From the NCBI GenBank assembly GCA_025935925.1, contig JAICUI010000032.1, positions 1-37,306 of the forward strand: DNA of 37,306 nt, read 5' to 3'. This document shows positions 28,667 to 36,106 of the stretch, one piece after another. The DNA comes from Chloroflexota bacterium (GTDB lineage Bacteria > Chloroflexota > Limnocylindria > Limnocylindrales > CSP1-4). Position 1 is the stretch's first letter. The number at the start of each line of letters is the position of its first letter. Both the position numbers and the translations under genes were made by a program. The notes under the pieces were generated by a model, which ran no database searches, was not told the DNA's origin, and saw only the letters and a program-made list of their open reading frames with translations.

Positions 28667-28673
28667 CCCCGGG

Positions 28674-30056
28674 ATGAGCAGCGTGGCGCCGCATCCGCCG
28701 AGCGTCGAGCGGATCCTTGCGATCCTCCGCGCCGACCTGCACCCGTCGACGGACGCCGCGGCGCTGGCGGTCGTCGTGCGAGAGGTGATCGCCGAGGAGC
28801 GCGAGCGGCTGCGTTCGGGCGCGCCGCCACTGGCCGAGCGGGACCTTGCCGACGCGGCCATCGCCCGGATCGACGACCTGCTCGATCCCGAGCTCGTGCT
28901 GCCGCCGCGCGTGATCAACGCGACGGGCGTCATCCTGCACACCAACCTGGGGCGTGCGCCGTGGCCCGCCGCCGCGATCCGGGCGGCTGCCGCGGCCGCC
29001 ACGGGCTACGGCTACCTCGAGCTCGATCCCGAGACCGGGCGGCGGGGGGCCCGATTCGCCGCGGTCGAGGAGGCGATCCGTGCGGTCACCGGCGCCGACG
29101 CCGGGCTCGTCGCGACGAACAACGCGGCCGCGCTCCTGCTCGCGGTGGGCCTCGCGGGTCGTCGCGGCGCCGTCGTCGTGTCGCGCGGCGAGCTCGTGGA
29201 GATTGGCGGCGGGGTGCGGATCCCCGACGTCGTCGCACGGGCCGGTGCCCGGCTGATCGAGGTCGGGACGACGAACCGCACGCGCGGCGCCGACTTCGCG
29301 GAGGCGCTCGCGGACGGACGGGCGAGGGTCGTCCTGCGCGTGCACCCGTCGAACTTCTCGATGCACGGGTTCACCGAGTCCGCGGACCTCGCCGAGGTCG
29401 CCGCGATCGCCCATCGGCACGGCGCGATCGTCGTGGACGACCTCGGATCGGGGGCGCTGCTGGACACGGCGGCCTTCGGGCTCGTCCACGAGCCGATGCC
29501 CCGCGAGCGGCTCGCGTCCGGCGCCGACATCGTGCTGTTCAGCGGCGACAAGCTCGTCGGCGGGCCGCAGGCGGGGATCGTGGCGGGACGGACGGACCTG
29601 GTGGATCGGATGCGCCGCGATCCGCTCGCGCGGGCGGTCCGGCCGGACAAGGCGATCCTCGCCGGGGTCGCGACGACGCTCGGCCTCTACCGAGCCGGTC
29701 GCGCGCTGACCGAGATCCCGGTCTGGCAGCAGATCGCGGAGCCCGTGGGGGCGCTCCGAGCGCGCGCCGAGTCGATGGCCGCGTCAGCCGGGAGCGAAGG
29801 CGGCGCGAGCGTCCGCGTCGTCGACCTCGAGTCGCCGATCGGCGGAGGCTCGCTGCCGGGACAGGTCCTCGCGTCGGCGGGCGTCGCCGTCCGCGTTCCG
29901 AGGCCCGCGCGGGCGGCGGCCGCCCTTCGCACCAACCCGCCGCGCATCCTCGCCGTCGTGGCGGACGACGAGCTCCGGTTCGACCTCCGCACCGTCCGCC
30001 CGTTCGACGACGCCACCGTCGCCGCCGCGATCCACGGGCTCCGCGGCGGCGCGTGA
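28674..30056 (+). CDS. selA: L-seryl-tRNA(Sec) selenium transferase
   Basis: A 460-aa PLP enzyme that converts Ser-tRNA-Sec to Sec-tRNA-Sec with selenophosphate. The N-terminal tRNA-binding region is followed by VINATGVILHTNLGRAPW, VEEAIRAVTGADAGLVATNNAAALLLAV, SRGELVEIGGGVRIPDV, GTTNRTRGADF and the PLP lysine in FSGDKLVGGPQAGIV. Length is standard. It overlaps selB by GTGA, and the upstream tRNA-Sec makes a compact selC-selA-selB locus. Transcription probably starts at the ATG (TAGGCT, 7 bases). Confidence 0.97.
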   Translation: MSSVAPHPPSVERILAILRADLHPSTDAAALAVVVREVIAEERERLRSGAPPLAERDLADAAIARIDDLLDPELVLPPRVINATGVILHTNLGRAPWPAAAIRAAAAAATGYGYLELDPETGRRGARFAAVEEAIRAVTGADAGLVATNNAAALLLAVGLAGRRGAVVVSRGELVEIGGGVRIPDVVARAGARLIEVGTTNRTRGADFAEALADGRARVVLRVHPSNFSMHGFTESADLAEVAAIAHRHGAIVVDDLGSGALLDTAAFGLVHEPMPRERLASGADIVLFSGDKLVGGPQAGIVAGRTDLVDRMRRDPLARAVRPDKAILAGVATTLGLYRAGRALTEIPVWQQIAEPVGALRARAESMAASAGSEGGASVRVVDLESPIGGGSLPGQVLASAGVAVRVPRPARAAAALRTNPPRILAVVADDELRFDLRTVRPFDDATVAAAIHGLRGGA

Positions 30057-31963
30057 GCATCGTCGTCGGCACCGCCGGCCACATCGATCACGGCAAGACG
30101 ACGCTGCTCCGGGCGCTGACGGGGATCGACGCCGACCGGCTCCCCGAGGAGCGCCGCCGCGGAATGACGATCGACGTCGGGTACGCGCACCTGGCCCTGC
30201 CGTCGGGCGCGATCGTCGATTTCGTCGACGTGCCGGGCCACGACCGGCTGGTGGGCAACATGCTCGTTGGGGCCGGCGAGATCGACGCCGTGATGCTGGT
30301 CGTCGCCGCGGACGACGGGCCGAGCGCCCAGACGCTCGAGCACCTGGAGCTCCTCGACGCGATCGGGATCCGCGACGGGATCGTGGCGATCACGAAGGCC
30401 GACGTCGTCCCGGCGGAGCGAGCCGCCGCGGTGGCCGACGACGCGCGCGGGCTCGTGGCGCGGACGACGCTCGCCGGGTCGCCGGTCGTCGTCGTCAGCG
30501 GTGTCACCCGGGCCGGACTCCCCGAGCTGGTCGGCGCGCTCGAGGTCCTCGCCGGCCGCGTCTCGGCGAGGTCCGGGGAGACCGGGACGGGCGGCGCGCG
30601 GCTCGCCGTCGACCGCGCCTTCACGGTGAAGGGCCGCGGCACCGTGGTCACCGGCAGCCTTCGCGGCGGCCCCGTCCGCGCGGGCGCCTCGCTGCGGCTG
30701 GTTCCCGGCGGGGCGGCCGTCCGCGTCCGGGAAGTCCAGGCCCGCGGCTCGCGGGTCGACGCGGTCGATGCCGGCCGGGCGGCGCTCCTCCTCGCCGGGA
30801 CCGATGGCCTGCCGGCGCGGGGGTCCGTGCTCACCGCGGACGCGCGGGTGGTCTCGACCTCCCGGCTCCTCGTCGCGCTTCGCGCGCCGGCCGGGCTCGG
30901 TTCCGCGGCGCGGCGCGGGATCCCGGTGGATCGCGCCCGCCTCCGGCTGCACGCGGGGACTGCCCGGGCCGGCGGGTTCGTCGTGCGTGGTCCCCGGGAG
31001 TCGATCGACCTGCCGGGCGGTGCTGCCCTCGCGATCCTGAGGCTGGACGCCGAGATCGCCGCGGCGATCGGCGATCCGTTCGCGCTGCGCGACCCGTCGC
31101 CGGCCGCCACCGCGGCCGGCGGCGTCGTCCTCGACCCGTGGCCGCCGCGCGGCGTGTCGCGCCGCCGGCTCACGCCGGAGCGAGCGATCGCGCTGGCCGA
31201 CGCCGTCGCCGCGGGCGACGCCGCAGCGGCGGATGCCGCCCGGCTGGACCTGCACGGCGCCGTGCTCCATGGGCCGCGATGGCGGCTCGCCGACGACGTC
31301 GCGGCGGCGCTCCGCGGCGTCGCGATCGGGCTCGTCACAGACCATCACGAGGCCGACGCCGCGTCCGCCGGCCTGCCGATGGCCGATGCCCGCGCCGAGC
31401 TCGCGCTCGCCGCGCGCCGCCGCGTCACGCTCGGCCGGGAGGCCGCGGACCACGTCGCCCGCGACATCATCGCCGCCCTCGTGGACGGCGGGGCGCTGGC
31501 ACGGGACGGTGACCGGCTGCGCAACCCGGCGCGCCGGCCCGGACTGCCGCCGGAGACGGTCGCGGCGATGGACCGGCTCGAGGCGGCGCTCTCGGTCGCC
31601 GCGCCACCGCCGCTGGCCGCCGCGGCGCAAGCGGCCGGCTGCGGCGTGGACGGGGTTCGCGCCCTCGAGACCACGGGCCGCATCGTCCGCCTCGAGGACG
31701 ATCTCGCGTGGTCCGCGTCGACCTACCGCGAGCTCGTCAAGCGCGCCCTGGCGATGGCCGCCGTCGGGCCGCTCACGCCGGCGGCGTTCCGGGACGCGAC
31801 CGGGAGCAGCCGCCGCTACGTGATGGTCGTGCTCGAGGACCTCGACCGCCGCGGACTCCTCCGCCGCACGGATGCCGGACACGTCCTCGGGCCGCGGGCC
31901 GTGGCGCGGATGCGGGCGGGGCCGGTGCCGGTGCCGGATGCCGATCCAAAGGCGGACGCATGA
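30053..31963 (+). CDS. selB: Selenocysteine-specific elongation factor SelB
   Basis: A 636-aa translational GTPase that delivers Sec-tRNA to UGA codons marked by SECIS. G1 VGTAGHIDHGKTTLLRAL, switch RRRGMTIDVGYAHL, G3 DVPGHDRLVGNML and G4 AITKADVV are intact. Beta-barrel domains II-III follow (FTVKGRGTVVTGSLRGG). The C-terminal winged-helix repeats end in SSRRYVMVVLEDLDRRGLLRR, the SECIS-binding part. The GTG start overlaps the selA stop; the frame is open far upstream, but that stretch is antisense-like shadow of selA. The stop overlaps the mobA start (ATGA). Confidence 0.96.
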   Translation: MSIVVGTAGHIDHGKTTLLRALTGIDADRLPEERRRGMTIDVGYAHLALPSGAIVDFVDVPGHDRLVGNMLVGAGEIDAVMLVVAADDGPSAQTLEHLELLDAIGIRDGIVAITKADVVPAERAAAVADDARGLVARTTLAGSPVVVVSGVTRAGLPELVGALEVLAGRVSARSGETGTGGARLAVDRAFTVKGRGTVVTGSLRGGPVRAGASLRLVPGGAAVRVREVQARGSRVDAVDAGRAALLLAGTDGLPARGSVLTADARVVSTSRLLVALRAPAGLGSAARRGIPVDRARLRLHAGTARAGGFVVRGPRESIDLPGGAALAILRLDAEIAAAIGDPFALRDPSPAATAAGGVVLDPWPPRGVSRRRLTPERAIALADAVAAGDAAAADAARLDLHGAVLHGPRWRLADDVAAALRGVAIGLVTDHHEADAASAGLPMADARAELALAARRRVTLGREAADHVARDIIAALVDGGALARDGDRLRNPARRPGLPPETVAAMDRLEAALSVAAPPPLAAAAQAAGCGVDGVRALETTGRIVRLEDDLAWSASTYRELVKRALAMAAVGPLTPAAFRDATGSSRRYVMVVLEDLDRRGLLRRTDAGHVLGPRAVARMRAGPVPVPDADPKADA

Positions 31964-32541
31964 CGCCGGCGGCGATCGTGCTCGCGGGCGGCGCGTCGAC
32001 CCGGTTCGGCGGCGACAAGCTCGCGGCGCAGCTGGACGGCCAGACGGTGCTCGCGAGGTCAGTCGCCGTGGCGCGCGCGGTCGCCGGCGAGGTGCTCGTG
32101 GTGCTCGGGCCGGACGATCCCGACCCGGGGATCCACGGCGCCCGGGTCGCGCGAGACCCGATCGCCCACGCCGGGCCGCTGGCGGGCGTCGTGACCGGGC
32201 TCGGCGCCCTCCACGACCGGGGCACCGCCCTCGTGCTCGCAGGCGACATGCCGCGCGTCCGGCCGCCGGTCCTCGGGCTGCTCGTCGCGGCCATCGAGGA
32301 CGACGACGACGTGGCCGCCGCCCACCTCGAGGCGGACCCCGTCGCCACGCTTCCGCTCGCGGTGCGTCCGTCGGTCGTGCTCGCGGCCGCTCGCCGGCTC
32401 CTCGGCGAGGATCGACGGAGCCTGCGCGCGCTGCTCGACGCCCTCCCCGCGGTCGTCGTCCCGTCGGCGACGTGGCGCGCCGTCGACCCCGAGGCCGAGA
32501 CGCTGCTCGACATCGATGTGCCCGAGGACCTCGCGAGGTAA
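31960..32541 (+). CDS. mobA: Molybdenum cofactor guanylyltransferase
   Basis: A 193-aa nucleotidyltransferase that adds GMP to Mo-molybdopterin to make the MGD and bis-MGD cofactor needed by formate dehydrogenase. VLAGGASTRFGGDKLAAQLDG is the GTP-binding signature with the key Lys; DPIAHAGPLAGVVTGLGAL and LAGDMPRVRPP (metal-binding Asp) follow. It is somewhat diverged, and a related MocA-like role (cytidylyl) cannot be fully excluded. Translation is coupled to selB by ATGA, tying cofactor maturation to selenocysteine synthesis in one operon, which fits one shared client, FdhA. Confidence 0.85.
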   Translation: MTPAAIVLAGGASTRFGGDKLAAQLDGQTVLARSVAVARAVAGEVLVVLGPDDPDPGIHGARVARDPIAHAGPLAGVVTGLGALHDRGTALVLAGDMPRVRPPVLGLLVAAIEDDDDVAAAHLEADPVATLPLAVRPSVVLAAARRLLGEDRRSLRALLDALPAVVVPSATWRAVDPEAETLLDIDVPEDLAR

Positions 32542-32565
32542 GGATCCGGCCGGCCCGGACGCGAA

Positions 32566-32590
32566 GACACCCGCCGGTCTGGCGGGTGTC
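32566..32590 (+). promoter_or_regulatory. SECIS-like hairpin or terminator after mobA
   Basis: A perfect 10-bp stem (GACACCCGCC with GGCGGGTGTC) around the loop GGTCT starts 24 bases after the mobA stop. The core GCC, GGTCT, GGC is identical to the fdhA SECIS. No T-tract follows, so a classical terminator is not favoured. No TGA lies at the SECIS distance upstream, so it does not recode; SelB binding for feedback is possible. Confidence 0.6.
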
Positions 32591-32665
32591 CTGCCTGGAT
32601 GGCGCCGGGCGCGAGGCCCGGTGGTGGCAGCCGCCTCGGGATTCTGCCGAGGGCCGGGTTCGGTG

Positions 32666-32839
32666 TCAGGCGGCGGCGGGCGTCGGCGAGGCCGTGCTCG
32701 TCGCGACGGCCGACCGCACCGCCGCGAGGATGCGGCGCACGAGCGAGGGCTGCGCGGGGCCCGCGAGCCGCGCCTGCCGCGCCTCCTCCTGGAGGTCGCT
32801 CAGGTGCTGGTTCACGTAGTAGATCGCGACGGCGTTCAT
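32666..32839 (-). CDS. Small hypothetical protein (57 aa)
   Basis: MNAVAIYYVNQHLSDLQEEARQARLAG opens an amphipathic helical protein, followed by a basic helix (LVRRILAAVRSAV) and an Ala/Thr/Pro tail. A GGGGAG ribosome-binding site lies 8 bases before the ATG. The helix-rich, QEEARQARLA pattern recalls short uncharacterised proteins frequent in actinobacteria and Chloroflexota (often next to transcription regulators). Function unknown. It lies convergent to the mobA-side hairpin. Confidence 0.6.
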   Translation of the reverse strand: MNAVAIYYVNQHLSDLQEEARQARLAGPAQPSLVRRILAAVRSAVATSTASPTPAAA

Positions 32840-32987
32840 TCGGGTTCTCCCCTGGGCGGTGGACCGGGGCTCCGGTTCCGCTGCGAGGAGTGTCCTCCCG
32901 CAACCACGGGCGGCCAGTGGACGAGGGATCGCGATCGGGCTACGTCATCCGGCCGACGGCACCGCCTTCGCGCGACGACGGTCGACG

Positions 32988-34634
32988 TCAGCCGCCGAGG
33001 CCGGGCGCCTCATAGACGCTCTCGCCCTCGACGAACGTGCCGACGACCGTCGTGTCGCCGATCGCGCCCGCACCCGGGTCGAACAGGTCACGATCCAGCA
33101 CCGCGAGGTCCGCGAGCCGGCCCGGGGCCAGGACGCCGGCCTGGTCGAGGTGCTGCGCGTAGGCCGAGCCCGCGGTGAACGCCGTCAGCGCGTCGACGAG
33201 CTCCAGGCGCTCCTCGGGCAGGAACGATTCCGCGTGACCCCGGCGGTCGGGCGAGATCCGCGTCACGGCGACCTCCATCTCGAGGAACGGGTCGGGCGTC
33301 GAGACGCTCCAGTCCGAGCCCATCACGAGCGTCGCGCCGTGCGCCCGGAGCGAGCGGAACGGGTACTGGCGCGCGGACACGACAGGCCCGAGGACCGGGA
33401 GCGTCAGCTCCGTCATCTGCTCCTCGAGCACGGCCCACAGCGGCTGCGCGTTGGCGAGCGCGCCCAGCTGGCGGAACCGCGGCAGGTCGTCCGGGTGCAC
33501 CACCTGGATGTGCGCCAGGTGCGGTCGCGTGTCGCTCCAGCCGTTGGCGGTCCTCGCCGCCTCGACCGCGTCGAGCGCCTGGCGCACGGCACGGTCGCCG
33601 AGCGCGTGGAAGTGCGGCTGGAACCCGAGCGCGTCGAGCTTCGTCACCGCCTGCTTGAGCACCTCGGGGTCGATGAAGTCCTTGCCCCGGTTCTCCGTGC
33701 GGTTGCCCTGGCCGTCGAAGTACGCCTCGGTCATCGACGCGGTGAAGTTCTCGACGATGCCGTCGCACATGAGCTTCACGCTGGTCGGTGAGTACCGGCC
33801 GGCCGGCCCGCGATCGCGGCGCGCGACCAGCTCGTCGATCTGGTCCAGCCCCTGCTCGCGCTCCCACCACAGGGCGCCGACGACGCGCGCGGTGAGCTCG
33901 CCGGACTCGCCGAGCGCCCGGTAGGCGGGCTCCGTCTCGGGCGTGACCCACGCGTCCTGCCAGTTCGTGATGCCGAGCGAGTGCAGGTAGCGCTGGCTCT
34001 CGAGGATCGCCTTCCGGTAGTCGTCGGCCGACGGCGGTGGGATCAGGCGCTCGACGAGGTCGGCCGCGCCCTCGTGGAGCGCGCCGCTCGGCGTCCCGTC
34101 CTCGTCGCGCTCGATCCGCCCGTCGGCCGGGTCCGCGGTGTCCTTGCGGATGCCGGCCCGCTCGAGGGCCGCCGTGTTGACCCAGGCGTCGTGGCCGTCG
34201 CGATTGGACAGGAAGACCGGGCGATCGGGGACGATCCGGTCGAGGTCCTCGCGGCGCGGGTTGCCGCCCGGAAAGTCGGCGAGCGACCAGCCGCCGCCCT
34301 CGACCCACTCGACATCCGGATGCGCGTCGACGTACCGGGCGATCGCCTCGAGGTAGCCGTCGCGGCCGCGGACGTCGTGGAGGTCGCACTGGAGCCGGGT
34401 GATCCCGGCGCTGGGCGGGTGCACGTGGCTGTCGCCGAAGCCCGGCGTGACCGTGCGGCCGCGGAGCTCGATCACCCGGGTCGACGGCCCGGCGAGCGGC
34501 CGGACGTCGCGGTCGCCGCCCACGGCCACGATCCGGCCGTCGCGCACGGCGAGCGCCTGCGCCCACGTCTTGGCGGCATCGGCGGTGAAGATCCGTCCCC
34601 CGGTCAGGACGAGGTCGGCGGCAAGGTTCGACAT
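32988..34634 (-). CDS. Amidohydrolase, YtcJ-like
   Basis: A 548-aa metal-dependent hydrolase of the amidohydrolase superfamily, group 3 (YtcJ/NfdA-like). TPGFGDSHVHPPSAG carries the first two metal ligands, HFHALGDRAVRQALDA and HLAHIQVVHPDDLPRFR the later His ligands, and LVMGSDWSVSTPDPFLEME the catalytic Asp. C-terminal strands (GRLADLAVLDRDLFDPG) belong to the small beta domain. Members cleave N-substituted formamides or other amides; substrate unknown. The ATG at 34634 has GACACT 7 bases upstream, and it is divergent from the MBL gene. Confidence 0.93.
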   Translation of the reverse strand: MSNLAADLVLTGGRIFTADAAKTWAQALAVRDGRIVAVGGDRDVRPLAGPSTRVIELRGRTVTPGFGDSHVHPPSAGITRLQCDLHDVRGRDGYLEAIARYVDAHPDVEWVEGGGWSLADFPGGNPRREDLDRIVPDRPVFLSNRDGHDAWVNTAALERAGIRKDTADPADGRIERDEDGTPSGALHEGAADLVERLIPPPSADDYRKAILESQRYLHSLGITNWQDAWVTPETEPAYRALGESGELTARVVGALWWEREQGLDQIDELVARRDRGPAGRYSPTSVKLMCDGIVENFTASMTEAYFDGQGNRTENRGKDFIDPEVLKQAVTKLDALGFQPHFHALGDRAVRQALDAVEAARTANGWSDTRPHLAHIQVVHPDDLPRFRQLGALANAQPLWAVLEEQMTELTLPVLGPVVSARQYPFRSLRAHGATLVMGSDWSVSTPDPFLEMEVAVTRISPDRRGHAESFLPEERLELVDALTAFTAGSAYAQHLDQAGVLAPGRLADLAVLDRDLFDPGAGAIGDTTVVGTFVEGESVYEAPGLGG

Positions 34635-34641
34635 GGCCGCG

Positions 34642-34647
34642 AGTGTC
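34642..34647 (-). promoter_or_regulatory. -10 box GACACT of the amidohydrolase
   Basis: GACACT on the minus strand ends 7 bases before the ATG at 34634. Confidence 0.45.
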
Positions 34648-34717
34648 GCAGGGCCGTCCAGCCCGCGGGCTCGGGTTGCGCCTCCTGCATCCGGGCCCGT
34701 GGCGGGCGGCCGCGGAG

Positions 34718-34723
34718 TAGGCT
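34718..34723 (+). promoter_or_regulatory. -10 box TAGGCT of the MBL gene
   Basis: TAGGCT ends 7 bases before the ATG at 34731, the same hexamer and spacing as at selA. Confidence 0.55.
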
Positions 34724-34730
34724 CCCGGCC

Positions 34731-35279
34731 ATGACGAGCGTCCACCTGCTCCACGCCGGGTACGCCGGCGACCGCGTCGCGTCGAGCGTCGTGCTGGTCC
34801 GCGACGGCGACGCGCTGATCGTCGTCGATCCCGGCATGGTCGCGGACCGGTCGCGGATCCTCGACCCGCTGGCGGCGCTGGGCGTGGCGGCCGAGGCGGT
34901 GACCCATGTCACGCTGTCGCATCATCACCCGGACCACACGATCAACGTGGCGCTCTTCCCGAACGCCGAGGTCGTCGACTTCTGGGCGCGCTACGTCGGC
35001 GACCAGTGGCTGGACCACGACGGCGACGGGTACCGCGTCGCGCCGCGGTCGCAGCTGTGGCTGACGCCCGGCCACACCGAGGAGGACATGACGCTCATCG
35101 TCGAGGCGGACGACGCCGTCTACGCGATGACCCACCTGTGGTGGCGCGGTGATCGGACGCCGGCGGAGGATCCGCTCGCGTGGGACCAGGCGCAGATCGA
35201 CCGCCATCGCGAGCGGGTCCTTGCCGTCGCCGACGTCGTGATCCCGGGCCACGGCGAGCCGTTCCGGGTCAACCGCTGA
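34731..35279 (+). CDS. Metallo-beta-lactamase-fold hydrolase
   Basis: A 182-aa MBL-fold protein. LSHHHPDHTINVALF carries the HxHxDH zinc motif; LTPGHTEEDMTL and VVIPGHGEPF supply the further His ligands, and VVDPGMVADR the early strand. It is short, resembling MBLAC1-like and glyoxalase II-like hydrolases without C-terminal extensions. Substrate unknown. Its TGA stop lies inside the first of three 17-base hairpin repeats shared with the convergent methyltransferase gene. Confidence 0.92.
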   Translation: MTSVHLLHAGYAGDRVASSVVLVRDGDALIVVDPGMVADRSRILDPLAALGVAAEAVTHVTLSHHHPDHTINVALFPNAEVVDFWARYVGDQWLDHDGDGYRVAPRSQLWLTPGHTEEDMTLIVEADDAVYAMTHLWWRGDRTPAEDPLAWDQAQIDRHRERVLAVADVVIPGHGEPFRVNR

Positions 35280-35324
35280 CCGGCGTCAACCGCTGACCGG
35301 CGTCAGCCGCTGACCGGCGTCAGC
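35274..35324. repeat. Three 17-bp hairpin repeats between convergent stops
   Basis: Units 35274-35290, 35291-35307 and 35308-35324 read CGCTGACCGGCGTCARC. Each can form a GCTGAC/GTCAGC stem with a CGGC loop (the first has one weaker pair). Both flanking stop codons lie inside units. A bidirectional terminator made of repeated hairpins is likely. Confidence 0.8.
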
Positions 35325-36105
35325 CCCGCGTCGCCACGATGTTCAGCCGCACGTAGTCGATCACCCCGTCCGGCAGTCGCGCCGCGACGGCGTCGACGAA
35401 TGACGCCCTCGCATCCGCCGACCGGCGATCGAGGTGGGCGCCGAGGACCACCGTCCTGAGGTACTCGCGGAGGGGCTCGCCGGGGTCGATCCGCGTCGGC
35501 TCGTCGTGCAGCCACACGTCGACGTCGCGGAATCCGGACCGCTCGAGCCTGGCGCGTGTCTCGTCCGGCGTCGCGAAGGTCCACGGGCCGGACCACGGAT
35601 CGCCGGCGGCGCGGATCGCGTCGCGGACCCGGGCGATGTTCCCGGCGCCGCCGCATTGCGCGACGAGCCGCCCGCCCGGGACGAGCACTGCGGCAAGGTT
35701 CGAGAACAGCGCCTCGTGATCGGGTACCCAGTGGAAGGTCGCGGTCGAGAGCACCGCGTCGACGGACGCATCCGGCAGCGGCAGCGGCCGGCCCAGGTCC
35801 GCAACGACGAGCCGGACGCGGTCGCCGTACGGCGCGAGGCGCCGCCCGGCCGCCTCGACCATCGACGGGGACGCGTCGACCGCGGCGACCTGCCCGCCCG
35901 GCAGCTGCTCGAGGAGCCGCTCGGTCACGCGGCCCGACCCGCAACCGGCGTCCAGCACGGTCTCGTCGCCGCGAAGCGGCAGCCGGTCGAGGACGTCGGC
36001 GCCCCAGCGGGTCATCGGGTCCGCGATGCGGTCGTACGTCGCGCCGTCCCAGTCGCGCGAGCGGGCCGCAGGCGCTCCGCTGGCGTCGTCCGACGCTGCC
36101 GCCAC
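35320..36105 (-). CDS. SAM-dependent methyltransferase, trans-aconitate methyltransferase-like
   Basis: A 261-aa class I methyltransferase. ETVLDAGCGSGRVTERLLEQLPGGQVAAVDASPSMVEAA is motif I through the acidic adenosine-binding residue; VVADLGRPLPLPDASVDAVLSTATFHWVPDHEAL and LVPGGRLVAQCGG follow. The FHWV and GGAGNIARVRDAI segments resemble Tam-type (trans-aconitate 2-methyltransferase) proteins. Substrate is not certain. The GTG start lies 1 base after the stop of the upstream MFS gene, so both are probably one operon. Confidence 0.88.
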   Translation of the reverse strand: MAAASDDASGAPAARSRDWDGATYDRIADPMTRWGADVLDRLPLRGDETVLDAGCGSGRVTERLLEQLPGGQVAAVDASPSMVEAAGRRLAPYGDRVRLVVADLGRPLPLPDASVDAVLSTATFHWVPDHEALFSNLAAVLVPGGRLVAQCGGAGNIARVRDAIRAAGDPWSGPWTFATPDETRARLERSGFRDVDVWLHDEPTRIDPGEPLREYLRTVVLGAHLDRRSADARASFVDAVAARLPDGVIDYVRLNIVATRG

Positions 36106-36106
36106 C

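Larger units (their letters stand above)
28306..28673. other. Intergenic gap between tRNA-Sec and selA with 40-bp repeats
   Basis: This 368-base gap holds the 40-bp tandem repeat (28486-28579) and no convincing gene. Frames crossing the repeat read as periodic low-complexity peptides on both strands. Confidence 0.65.

Noticed and set aside
28961..30052. Upstream extension of the selB frame
   Set aside because: It is an Arg/Gly-rich shadow of selA in another frame; the GTGA overlap fixes the selB start.
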